This document shows positions 18,786 through 27,153 of a stretch of 64,000 bases of DNA, one piece after another (within the stretch, counting starts at the first letter, position 1; every line of letters starts with the position of its first letter). The notes beneath the pieces were generated by a model, which was not told where the DNA came from, searched no databases, and saw only the letters and a program-made list of their open reading frames with translations. Source of the DNA: Roseiarcus sp963780825 (GTDB lineage Bacteria; Pseudomonadota; Alphaproteobacteria; Rhizobiales; Beijerinckiaceae); the NCBI GenBank assembly GCA_963780825.1, contig CAWADL010000006.1, forward strand, positions 1 through 64,000, read 5' to 3'. A program made the position numbers and the translations under genes.

Positions 18786-20138
18786 ATGGAATCCGTTCCA
18801 CCGGCTGTGGCCGCGCCGCGACGGCTCGTTATACATTTGGTCCGCCCGGGATTGATTCTGCTTACTCTCGGCGTCGCCCTTCTCTCCATCTTGTTGTTGG
18901 CGGGCACGCTGACCCAATCGAGGATCACAGGGGTTTCAGTGGGCGGCATAAAATGTGAACATTTCGAAATTCTACGACGTTCGCAAACAATGGACCGGTT
19001 TGCGCGACCAGTTAAATCTAAAAATCAACGCTCAAGAAGTTATAAGAGTGATTCGAACGCGCTGAACATCCAGAATTGGAAATTTCAGGAACAATACACT
19101 CCGGCTAGGATTAATATAGATAGTCAATTGGCCGCATATGCAGCTTATATTAGTGTAATAGATCAAACTATTGGAGGGCGAATCACTAATGCAAAGGATT
19201 TTTCTCCGGTAGAAAGACTAAACTATATCGATTTCAACGTACCAAATCTAAAAAAAATTCACCCTGAAATCGATCAAAAGACGTTTGATCAGAAAGAGAA
19301 AGATATAGACGATGCGGGCGCGGCTTACAGAGAAGTAGACAAGCAAAGAATAGAGCTAAAGTCAAAGATAGACACCAAGAAAGATCAAGATATTCGACTA
19401 ACGCAAGAGATAACTGATATTAGGACATCGCTCGACGGCGTTTTCGACAATTTCGCAGGAAAATTGGACCAATCGACTAAAGCGAGAATAGAGAATTCGT
19501 TCTTTGAGCTCTATGCCGATGGTGGTATAGGGCATTGGCTAAATAAATTCATACTTGCACCTCCAGATATACTTACGCTTCTACTGGTCGTGTGCATGGG
19601 TGTCCTCGGCAGCGTCTTACAAATGACGCACGCCCTCTTCGTGGATAACAGGGCTCAGTCGTTGGGGGCCTACGCGCTTCGACTAAGTGTTGGGGCGATT
19701 ACAGCATTGGTGATTTTTATCGTAACCAAAGCAGGGGTTCCTTTGGTGGCGGATGCTGCTCGCTTTGGTGGTGACGCGCCCATCAATCCGTTTTTCGTGT
19801 CGTTCCTTGCGATCATATCCGGCCTGATGTCTGAAAACGCGATCTCGTTCGTAGAAAATCAAGGCATTAGAGTTTTTGCGCCGAGCGCTGACGACAATAA
19901 GCTTCGTTGGGCACGCAACGATCTGCACGACGCCTTTGGAACCGCCGGAAGAACAACCGAGGCGCTGCGACAACTCGTAGATGCGGACAACGAGCAGTTT
20001 GAAGATTGGTTGTCCGGAAAAACGGCAATGCCAGCCGATATTCAAAAGATTGTCGCGGGCACGCTCGGCAGCACTCTGAGAGACCTATTTACGGATCTGC
20101 CGCCCGAAGACGCCAACCCTAAGGCTGCTAAAACGTAA
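18786..20138 (+). CDS. AT-rich gene for a coiled-coil membrane protein of unknown function
   Basis: A 450-residue protein with a strong ribosome site (GGAGGAGGGG). Residues about 14-42 form a membrane helix, 150-240 a charged, Lys/Asp/Glu-rich, probably coiled-coil segment (DQKEKDIDDAGAAYREVDKQ), and about 262-350 three further membrane helices. The C-terminal 85 residues are soluble and end in a helical stretch (EDWLSGKTAMPADIQKIVAG) that may form a small helix-turn-helix-like domain. From about 18960 to 19560 the DNA is strikingly AT-rich with codons such as AAA and ATA, unlike its neighbours, which indicates transfer. No family was recognised. It converges on the ART-like toxin gene. Confidence 0.75.
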   Translation: MESVPPAVAAPRRLVIHLVRPGLILLTLGVALLSILLLAGTLTQSRITGVSVGGIKCEHFEILRRSQTMDRFARPVKSKNQRSRSYKSDSNALNIQNWKFQEQYTPARINIDSQLAAYAAYISVIDQTIGGRITNAKDFSPVERLNYIDFNVPNLKKIHPEIDQKTFDQKEKDIDDAGAAYREVDKQRIELKSKIDTKKDQDIRLTQEITDIRTSLDGVFDNFAGKLDQSTKARIENSFFELYADGGIGHWLNKFILAPPDILTLLLVVCMGVLGSVLQMTHALFVDNRAQSLGAYALRLSVGAITALVIFIVTKAGVPLVADAARFGGDAPINPFFVSFLAIISGLMSENAISFVENQGIRVFAPSADDNKLRWARNDLHDAFGTAGRTTEALRQLVDADNEQFEDWLSGKTAMPADIQKIVAGTLGSTLRDLFTDLPPEDANPKAAKT

Positions 20139-20261
20139 GCGGGTACTACTTTGCTATCGCTTTGAACGGCCACTAAATGTAACACTGTCCGCTTGGGCAG
20201 GCGAGTGCATCAGCGATTCGAGTTTAAGGGCAGCCAATTCATTTCGTTCACGCCCATTTCG

Positions 20262-21890
20262 TCAATCATCGTCCCCGACATCGTTCCCCACAAGCTTCCT
20301 TCCAGCCGCGATCTCATCGCTGGACAGGTTGGTGCCGACGATCTTGACGTTGAGGTCCTCGCCGGTTGGCGGCACCATGCGCACCCAACCTTTGCCGCCG
20401 CCGAAATCCAGCGTCTCGACCCCGGTTCCCGGTGGGACCTCGATGTCGATATAGGGCTGGTTGGTCGGCTTGCCGGCGAACCACGCGTAGACCCCCTCGC
20501 CATATTGCGCGTCCTGACCCCCGCTCGAGACGGTCAGCACGCCCCTGGCCTCTATGCGGGCGTAGTTGGAGGGATAGAAGCCGCCGCCGCTCAGCGTATG
20601 GCGATAGGTTTTCGGCGCGGTCAGCACTTCGGCGCTGCGGACGGGGTTAGCGGGCCCTTCGGCGACGGTGTTGCGCAATCGGCTCATGGCCGGCGGCAGT
20701 TTCGGTTGCGCCGGCCGGTACGAAGGCGGCTCCGGCTCATCGCTCGCGCGCATAAGGCGTCCGACGGCGGCGCGGTACACCATGCCCGTGACGATGTTCA
20801 TGGCGACGCCCGCCAAGCTCTGCTGCACGAAATCCGCATACATTTGCCGCGCCACCCACAGCGTGGCGATGGTGCGCGGCGCGCTGGCGGGCGAAAACAC
20901 CGTTGGCGCGATCACCGCGCCGCCGGCGGCGCGATAATAGGCGAAATACTTTTTCCCCTTGAGCTTTGCCGACGCGGCCTTCACCGCATCGGTCGCCTCG
21001 GCGTAGCTTTTGTACACCTTCGCATCGATCGGCTGCGCCGATTTCTCGTCGAGATCGGTGAAGGGATCGGAAACGTTGATTGGCGTCGTAAGGCCAGAGA
21101 CATAGACGACGAAACCGTTCTTCAAATAGATCTCGTAGCCGACCCCGGTCATCCTGTTGTCGATATAGTCGGGATCCTCCTCGGGGTCGTAGGAGACCAG
21201 AGTTTTCGGGTTCTTCGGGTCGGGCCGCAACTCAACATCGCCCGGGCCCTTCGGCAGAAGGATGACATTGAGCGGCACGCTGGCGAGCACGGCGCCCTTG
21301 GCGTCCCTGGCCTGGATGATGACGCCTGGCTTCTGCGGCCGCGAGACGCGCCACCAGTGGATCGAGCCCGACACGCCGCCGTCCTCGATCACCACGGCGC
21401 CTGCAACAGTAGACGTCACAGAAGCCACGGCTTTGGCGCCGCTCCCGGACAGGCCGAGAAACTTGAGTTCGTTGGAGTCGATGATGATTTCCTTGCCGGT
21501 CACCACATTGTTTGGCCCGCTCGGAAATTTCGGCGCCTCCCAATAGTGGAAGTACTGAAAGCCGCCGGTCCCGTCGCCGGGCGCGACGAAGTCAACCGGA
21601 CCCGCCGGCTTCGTCAGCTCCTCCATGCGCTTCAGCATGCCGCCGTCGGGATCGAGGAAACCGTCGGGCGCCCCGGGCATGTATCTGCCTTCGAAGGCGA
21701 GGATGGCGCGATAAAGTTCATCGCTGCAGACGCCCGAGACGATGCGCGGCTTCAACCCGCCGCCGGCGCCGCCGGCGGCGGTCGGAATGGCGTTCAACAG
21801 GTCGATGACCGTGCGCTGGTCTTCCGCCCAGTTCTGGCACTCACGGCCGCCGTCCTTGGCGTGACGTCCGACGCGGGCTTTGATCGACAT
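20262..21890 (-). CDS. Large protein with peptidoglycan-binding-like start and ADP-ribosyltransferase-like end
   Basis: A 542-residue protein without signal peptide. Residues about 5-95 resemble a peptidoglycan-binding-like repeat (RTVIDLLNAIP, SGVCSDELYRAILAFEGRYM, DGFLDPDGGMLKRMEEL). The middle is a mixed region with IHWWRVSRPQKPGVIIQARD. The end has a pattern seen in ADP-ribosyltransferases: His431 (TYRHTL), then IEARGVL, then YGEGVYAWFAGKP (about 463-475) and PYIDIEVPPG. This suggests an effector or polymorphic toxin delivered to other cells or hosts. Domain naming rests on short motifs, so function is inferred. Start at 21890 chosen at the first Met of the conserved N-terminus. No clear immunity gene is next to it. 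Confidence 0.7.
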   Translation of the reverse strand: MSIKARVGRHAKDGGRECQNWAEDQRTVIDLLNAIPTAAGGAGGGLKPRIVSGVCSDELYRAILAFEGRYMPGAPDGFLDPDGGMLKRMEELTKPAGPVDFVAPGDGTGGFQYFHYWEAPKFPSGPNNVVTGKEIIIDSNELKFLGLSGSGAKAVASVTSTVAGAVVIEDGGVSGSIHWWRVSRPQKPGVIIQARDAKGAVLASVPLNVILLPKGPGDVELRPDPKNPKTLVSYDPEEDPDYIDNRMTGVGYEIYLKNGFVVYVSGLTTPINVSDPFTDLDEKSAQPIDAKVYKSYAEATDAVKAASAKLKGKKYFAYYRAAGGAVIAPTVFSPASAPRTIATLWVARQMYADFVQQSLAGVAMNIVTGMVYRAAVGRLMRASDEPEPPSYRPAQPKLPPAMSRLRNTVAEGPANPVRSAEVLTAPKTYRHTLSGGGFYPSNYARIEARGVLTVSSGGQDAQYGEGVYAWFAGKPTNQPYIDIEVPPGTGVETLDFGGGKGWVRMVPPTGEDLNVKIVGTNLSSDEIAAGRKLVGNDVGDDD

Positions 21891-22221
21891 CGTGTTTTCA
21901 TTTCGTTGCGTCGCTCGGGCGGCGACTGCTAAGAACGGGTCAAGATGTCTTACGGGACGCCGCCGCCGCCAGGGCCACAGCCGCCGCCCCCCGGGCGCCA
22001 CGCCTTTTAATCGGCAAGCTACTGATATCCCTGGTGAAATTCGTGCCTCAAGCGCGCTTTTTCCGCCGTAAGTCCTTGAAACAGCCGTGCAAAGACGCCG
22101 CAAACCCGTCGTCCCGCGCCGATTGCGCATCGAAAACCACCGAATTTCACACCGCCGCCGGCGGCTTGCGCAGCTTCCTGCGGCCGATTAAGCCGAGCGC
22201 CATCAAAATCCCGAGTGCGAA
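21891..22221. other. Intergenic stretch before argG
   Basis: This 331-base region separates two divergent genes. It includes a C-rich tract near 21958-21998 and no recognised gene. The argG promoter must lie here; no riboswitch or operator was recognised. Confidence 0.5.
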
Positions 22222-23458
22222 ATGGCCAAGCAACAAAACATCAAGAAAGTCGTCCTCTCCTATTCCGGCGGGCTCGACACATCGATCATTCTCAAATGGC
22301 TGCAGACGACCTACGGCTGCGAAATCTTCACCTTCACCGCCGACCTCGGCCAGGGCGAGGAGCTGGCGCCGGCGCGCGCGAAGGCCGAGCTGCTCGGGAT
22401 CAAGCCGGAAAACATCTTCATCGAGGACGTGCGCGAGGAATTCGTGCGCGACTACGTCTTCCCGATGTTTCGCGCCAACGCGGTCTATGAGGGTCAATAT
22501 CTGCTCGGCACGTCGATCGCGCGCCCGCTGATCGCCAAGCACTTGGTTGAGATCGCGCGCAAGGTCGGCGCGGACGCCGTGGCGCATGGCGCGACCGGCA
22601 AGGGCAACGATCAGGTCCGGTTCGAGCTTTCGGCCTATTCGCTGAACCCTGACATCAAGATCATCGCGCCCTGGCGCGAATGGGAATTCCCCTCGCGCAA
22701 CGCGCTGATCGCTTTCGCCGAGCAGCACCAGATCCCGATCGCCAAGGACAAGCGCGGCGAGGCGCCATTCTCGACCGACGCCAACCTGCTGCACGTGTCC
22801 TCCGAGGGCAAGGTGCTGGAAGACCCGGCCGAGGAAACGCCGCCTTATGTCTATTCGCGCACGGTCGATCCGGAATCCGCGCCCGACAAGCCGACGATTG
22901 TAGAGATCGGGTTTGAGCGCGGCGATGCGGTGTCTATCGATGGCAAGAAACTATCGCCCGCGGCGCTGCTGACGGCGCTCAATCAAATTGGTCACGACAA
23001 TGGGGTGGGGCGGCTCGATTTGGTTGAGAACCGCTTCGTCGGCATGAAATCGCGCGGCATGTATGAGACGCCGGGCGGGACGATCCTGCTGGTCGCACAT
23101 CGCGCCATCGAGTTCGATCACGCTCGACCGCGGCGCGGCTCATCTAAAAGATGAGCTGATGCCGAAATACGCCGAGCTGATCTACAACGGCTTCTGGTTC
23201 GCGCCGGAGCGCGAGCTGCTGCAGGGGCTGATCGACAAGAGCCAGGAGTTCGTCACGGGCTCGGTGCGGTTGAAGGTCTACAAGGGGAGCGCGTGGACGA
23301 TTGGCCGCGAGAGCCCGTATTCGCTTTATGATCAGGATTTGGTGACGTTCGAGGAAGGTGCGGTGGCCTACGATCACAATGACGCGGGCGGGTTCATCAA
23401 GTTGAACGCGCTAAGGCTGCGGACGCTGGCGAAGAGAAGAGTTAAAGCCAACGGCTAA
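22222..23458 (+). CDS. argG: Argininosuccinate synthase, one frameshift
   Basis: Joins citrulline and aspartate using ATP. The N-terminus has the ATP loop VVLSYSGGLDTSIILKWLQ; then EDVREEFVRDYVFPMFRANA, GATGKGNDQVRFE, and IAPWREWEFPSRNALI. The frame changes near 23112, where GAGTTCGATCACG carries one extra T; the rest reads SITLDRGAAHLKDELMPKYA to the end. Removing the base gives 411 residues, normal for ArgG. Because argH is damaged in the same style, a sequence error is likely. Confidence 0.95.
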
Positions 23459-23483
23459 TCCGCTGACAAACACTTCAGCTACT

Positions 23484-23632
23484 CATGGCCGGGCTTGTCC
23501 CGGCCATCTACGCCGTTGGGCGCATGAACGGCTCAAAGTTGAGAGCCGCCGCTTGTGAGAGACGCGTCGCAGTTTTGACGCCTGCCAGCCGTCGCACGAC
23601 GTGGATGGCCGGGACAAGCCCGGCCATGACTT
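23484..23632. repeat. Family E palindromic repeat
   Basis: CATGGCCGGGCTTGTCCCGG and its inverted partner GGATGGCCGGGACAAGCCCG enclose about 95 bases after argG. A single copy is in the window. Confidence 0.85.
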
Positions 23633-23662
23633 AGGGAGCGTCGATCTAGCTGTTAGTTAAGG

Positions 23663-24079
23663 TTAGTTGGAGTACGTATCTCGACGAGATATCGTTCGTC
23701 CAACAATCAGGCTGGCTACCAATATAACGCCCACCGCCACCATCCGTGGCCCGACCGTCCTTGCCGCCAACCTTGCCGCCGGCGGTCCGGCAAGCAGGGC
23801 AATCGACGCCGCCGGATGCCGCTTTGGTTTCTGATTCTGCATATAGATCCCGAACCCTACGAACGGGATCGCTAGAACCACAAACCCCGCGGCTATCCAG
23901 AGATCAGGATACTCAGATCCGTACCTGACCGCGATCCAATGCCGCAGAGACCCTAGAGCAAATATAAAAGCGAACAGGAGGCTCGCCGCCGCAACTGCGT
24001 AGAGCGTCACGGCGTACGCCCGCAGTTTGGCCGTCTCTACGAGATGGCCAAACAGGACGGTGACGAGCCCCCCAATCAT
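23663..24079 (-). CDS. Small membrane protein downstream of a DUF883 gene
   Basis: A 138-residue protein with three or four hydrophobic segments (about 3-14, 24-42, 60-80, 108-127) and a cationic end (GRTISRRDTYSN). It starts four bases after the DUF883 gene and is surely co-transcribed with it. DUF883 (YqjD/ElaB-like) genes are often followed by small YqjE-type membrane proteins, and this may be a distant equivalent, but sequence support is weak. Confidence 0.65.
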   Translation of the reverse strand: MIGGLVTVLFGHLVETAKLRAYAVTLYAVAAASLLFAFIFALGSLRHWIAVRYGSEYPDLWIAAGFVVLAIPFVGFGIYMQNQKPKRHPAASIALLAGPPAARLAARTVGPRMVAVGVILVASLIVGRTISRRDTYSN

Positions 24080-24082
24080 GGC

Positions 24083-24419
24083 TTAGCGGCTCGACATCGC
24101 GCCGAGCACCAAGCCGATGACCGCAGTCACCGCAAGCGCGCCGAGCGGCCGATCGCGAACGATCGAGCTCACACTCTTGCTGATCGAGTTCGACGCTCGA
24201 GCGAAGCGCCTTCGAGAGCGAGTTGGTATCCACGCCAGCGTCGTTCAACGCATCCGTCGCGCGATTGGCCAAGTCGGACGCCGTCCTGGAGAGATCTCGC
24301 TTGGCGGCCGCGCCTTCATGACTGGCCTTGTCTGCAATATTGGACATGTGACCAGCGACGTCGTTGTAGGTGCCTACGACCTTGTTCTTGATCGCGTCTT
24401 GCTGCTCTTGATAGCTCAT
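24083..24419 (-). CDS. DUF883 (YqjD/ElaB-like) ribosome/membrane protein, one frameshift
   Basis: Starts MSYQEQQDAIKNKVVGTYND, with a long helical middle (SHEGAAAKRDLSRTASDLAN). After a frame change near 24190 it ends with IVRDRPLGALAVTAVIGLVL and GAMSSR, the C-terminal membrane anchor typical of DUF883 proteins. Removing one base gives 111 residues. Members anchor stationary-phase ribosomes to the inner membrane in Escherichia coli. Confidence 0.82.
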
Positions 24420-24539
24420 GCTGTCCTCCGTCGCCAGAATCACGGCCGATCTCATCGGCCTTCGCGGAAAAAACGCGACCCTCCTGCGAAAGTTCCAAGC
24501 CATGGATGTTGAAAGCGCGCCGAGCCAAAGGCTCAAAGA

Positions 24540-25886
24540 ATGACTTGCCTCGCGCTCCTCGTCGCCGCCACCTTCTTCATGGAATTCCTCGACGCCACGA
24601 TCCTGACAACCGCTCTGCCGAAAATGGCGGCGAGCATGGGGGTCGCCCCGATCTCCCTCAGCGTCGGCGTCTCCATCTATTCTCTGGCGATCGCCGTATT
24701 CATTCTGCCCAGCGCCTGGCTGGTCGATCGCCTCGGCCCTCGCGTGATGCTGACCGGCGCCATCGTCGTGTTCACCCTCAGCTCCGCGCTTTGCGGTTTC
24801 TCGACGGCGCCGTGGGCCTTCATCGCCGCGCGCGGCCTGCAAGGTTTTGGGGGCGCCTTCATGGTCCCCGTGGGACGGCTTGTCGTGCTGCGCACGACGC
24901 CAAAAAACGGCATCTTGCGCGCCACCGCTCTGCTCACCTGGCCCGCGCTCACGGCGCCTCTGGTCGGGCCGCCGCTCGGCGGCTTTCTGACCGAAGCGCT
25001 GTCCTGGCGGGCAATCTTTTTCGTCAACGTGCCGCTCGGCGTCGTCGGCGCTCTTCTCGCCTGGGCTTGGGTTCCCGCGATCGAGCCCAGCCCGCGAAAG
25101 CCGTTTGACGCGTTGGGCTTTGGCCTGGCGGGGACCGCGTTGACCGCCGCCTTGTTGGCGCTCGACGCCGATGGGGTCGCCGCCTTGGCGCTGGCTGCGG
25201 TCGCGCTGGCGGCGGGCGTCGCGTTCCTGCGTCACCTCAACCGTGCGGCCCATCCGATCATCGACTTCGGCCCGTTGCGCCACATCGCCTTTCGCTTGAC
25301 CCTTACCGGCGGCACGGCGGCGCGGATGTTCATCAGCGCCGTGCCTTTCGTGCTGCCGCTGATGTTCCAGCTCGGCCTCGGCTTCGACGCCATGCGCGCC
25401 GGCTTTACCGTCACGCCGCTGTTCGTCGGAAACATCGGGATCAAGCCGTTCACGACACCGATCCTCAGAGCCTTCGGCTTCCGCAAGGTGCTGGTCTTCA
25501 ATGCGGTGTTGCAGGCGGCGACGATGTTCGCCTGCGCGGCGATCGGACGCGACTCGTCGCCCGCGCTCGTCGCCGCCTTGCTGATTGTCTCCGGCGCGTC
25601 GCGCTCGATGCATTTCACGGCGCTTGGCGCGCTGCCGTTCGCGGATGTCGAGCCGCAGGAGATGAACATGGCGAACCTGATCTTCAGCGCCTCATTTCAG
25701 GCCGGGATCGCCTTCGGCGTGGGGATCGCCGCCGCGCTGATGAAACTGGGAGGGCTCGTTACGGCCACGCCGCTGGGGCCGTACCGCTTCACTTTCCTCG
25801 CGCTTGGGGCGATGATGCTGGCGACCATGGCGAGCCACGCCAGGCTACCCCGCAACGCCGGCGACGCAGTCACGCGACCCCGCTAG
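24540..25886 (+). CDS. DHA2-type MFS multidrug exporter
   Basis: A 448-residue transporter of the EmrB/QacA type with at least 12 hydrophobic segments. The N-terminal motif FFMEFLDATILTTALPKMAA, the loop DRLGPRVML, the helix-4 segment ARGLQGFGGAFMVPVGRLV and the motif-C region APLVGPPLGGFL support proton-driven export of drugs. It is intact and homologous to the broken copy at 16160-17634. A second ATG at 24502 opens a short frame closed at 24543, so the N-terminus could be longer if bases are wrong there. Confidence 0.87.
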   Translation: MTCLALLVAATFFMEFLDATILTTALPKMAASMGVAPISLSVGVSIYSLAIAVFILPSAWLVDRLGPRVMLTGAIVVFTLSSALCGFSTAPWAFIAARGLQGFGGAFMVPVGRLVVLRTTPKNGILRATALLTWPALTAPLVGPPLGGFLTEALSWRAIFFVNVPLGVVGALLAWAWVPAIEPSPRKPFDALGFGLAGTALTAALLALDADGVAALALAAVALAAGVAFLRHLNRAAHPIIDFGPLRHIAFRLTLTGGTAARMFISAVPFVLPLMFQLGLGFDAMRAGFTVTPLFVGNIGIKPFTTPILRAFGFRKVLVFNAVLQAATMFACAAIGRDSSPALVAALLIVSGASRSMHFTALGALPFADVEPQEMNMANLIFSASFQAGIAFGVGIAAALMKLGGLVTATPLGPYRFTFLALGAMMLATMASHARLPRNAGDAVTRPR

Positions 25887-25975
25887 CGGAGGGTCGGCGT
25901 CCACGCCGACCTTTTGGGCGCAGCTCGGCTGGCTTACGTATCAACCAACGTCGGCCTGGAGGCCGACGCTCCGTA
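25886..25975. repeat. Family A palindromic repeat (copy 2)
   Basis: Left arm GGAGGGTCGGCGTCCACGCC, right arm CGTCGGCCTGGAGGCCGACG, with the shared core CTTTTGGGCGCA and ACGTATCAACC between. Lies between the exporter and the end of the atz-like operon. Confidence 0.88.
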
Positions 25976-25996
25976 AGGCGCGCGTCGCGACCGCGC

Positions 25997-26383
25997 TTAC
26001 TTCGGCTCGTCGATCACGCTCACATGCGCCGCGACGATCCGCCACCCCTCGGGAAACCTTACCCATGTCTGCATCTGCCGCCCGATCTTGCCGGGCGACG
26101 TGTCGCGTCGGAACAGCGTGGCGGCCACGCCGAAGTCGCGGCCGTAGGTGGTGATCTGCGTCGCCTCCAACCGGCGCATCAGCCCGGCCGGCGAACGCCC
26201 AGCGCGGAACGCCTTGATCGCGGCATAGCCGTAGAGATTCTCGCCGCCGCCATAACGCACCGAAGTTGGCGCCTCATGAAAGAAGCCATCGAGCGCCGCC
26301 ACATCGTTAGTGGTCAGCGCTTCTTCATACGCCGCAAAAGCGGCCTCGACCTCGGCTTTGGTCTGCGGATCGTCAACGATCAT
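25997..26383 (-). CDS. AtzH/HpxZ-like protein (DUF3225, NTF2-like fold)
   Basis: A 128-residue protein: DDPQTKAEVEAAFAAYEEAL, then FFHEAPTSVRYGGGENLYGY and MQTWVRFPEGWRIVAAHVS. This matches AtzH (a 1,3-dicarboxyurea amidohydrolase in cyanurate breakdown) and HpxZ (oxalurate use). Its ATG overlaps the stop of the 5-FCL-like gene (26381-26383), so it is translated as the last gene of the operon. The true substrate here is unknown. Confidence 0.87.
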   Translation of the reverse strand: MIVDDPQTKAEVEAAFAAYEEALTTNDVAALDGFFHEAPTSVRYGGGENLYGYAAIKAFRAGRSPAGLMRRLEATQITTYGRDFGVAATLFRRDTSPGKIGRQMQTWVRFPEGWRIVAAHVSVIDEPK

Positions 26384-27153
26384 GACTGAGCCTTCCGAGC
26401 TTCGAGCGACGCGCGCAGCGCTTCGAGAAACGGGATGTCGGCGAACTGATCCGGCCGCACCTTCGCCCAATCGACGCCCTGTGGCGGCTGGCGCTTGGCG
26501 CCCGTCTCGATCAGTTCGTTCTCGGTGGCGATGTAGCGCAGCGCCGAATCGTGGCTCTCCATGATGACCGCCGCCTCCTCGACCACCTGCGAGGAATGCA
26601 CGGTGGTCGCGATCGGCGTTGTCTCGTCGACCAGCCCGAGCTCGCGGAAAATGCCCTGCTCCAGATCGGCGAACCCGGCGCCCTTGCCGGTCCGTCCGCC
26701 GGCGCGCGACACAGCGACGCAGCCGACGACGCAGAAATCCAGCTTCGGCATTTGCTCAAAGCCGATCGGCTCGCCATGCCGCAGGAAGCCCTGCGCGGTC
26801 GCGGCGGTCTCGAAGTCGACGCCTTCGGCTGCAAGCTTTTCAGGATCGATGCGCAGGTACGGAAAGCCCTTCGTCAGATAAGGCACTGGCGAGAACAGCA
26901 GCTTGCCGTCGTAGAGCGCGCGCAGCCGCACCGGGATCTGCGGCGGGTCGGGGTTGCACTTCACCACCCGCGCCGCCTTCCAGGCCGGGAGATCGCTGAG
27001 ATGCTTCGCGGCGGCGTCGGCGCCGACAAAATTCGGGATGCGGTCGAACGCCGGCCCGACGTTGACGCCGTCGCGCGCCAGCCGCTCCCAAACGCGCAGC
27101 CGCACCTCGGTTTTGGCGGGGCTGCGCGCGCCCCATCGCGACGTCTCGCTCAA
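26380..27153 (-). CDS. 5-formyltetrahydrofolate cyclo-ligase-like protein
   Basis: A 257-residue protein beginning LSETSRWGARSPAKTEVRLR, with VKCNPDPPQIPVRLRALYDG, LLFSPVPYL and a Gly-rich GGRTGKGAGFADLEQGIFRE, which corresponds to the ATP/folate loop (GxGxGFYD-like) of cyclo-ligases. A TTG start at 27153 overlaps the atzE stop by four bases (TTGA), so the longer open frame reading upstream is not used. Such proteins recur beside AtzE-type amidases; their reaction is not established. Being locked into this operon suggests a role in the same pathway rather than in folate repair. Confidence 0.8.
   Translation of the reverse strand: MSETSRWGARSPAKTEVRLRVWERLARDGVNVGPAFDRIPNFVGADAAAKHLSDLPAWKAARVVKCNPDPPQIPVRLRALYDGKLLFSPVPYLTKGFPYLRIDPEKLAAEGVDFETAATAQGFLRHGEPIGFEQMPKLDFCVVGCVAVSRAGGRTGKGAGFADLEQGIFRELGLVDETTPIATTVHSSQVVEEAAVIMESHDSALRYIATENELIETGAKRQPPQGVDWAKVRPDQFADIPFLEALRASLEARKAQS

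Noticed and set aside
20193..21932. 579-residue plus-strand open frame
   Set aside because: Antisense to the ART-like gene; rich in Arg, His and Asp with no recognisable motif.
21945..22010. 21-codon Pro-rich frame starting MSYGTPPPPGPQ
   Set aside because: Too short, no ribosome site, and located in a C-rich tract that gives Pro codons by chance.
22147..22221. Minus-strand peptide GHFALGILMALGLIGRRKL, looking like a PEP-CTERM tail
   Set aside because: The upstream part of any such gene would lie antisense inside argG and no sorting motif is present. Most likely chance.
23913..25613. 566-residue minus-strand open frame antisense to the MFS exporter
   Set aside because: It is Arg/Gly/Asp-rich low-complexity sequence typical of antisense frames in high-GC DNA. 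Only its last part, starting MSYQEQQ, is real (the DUF883 protein).
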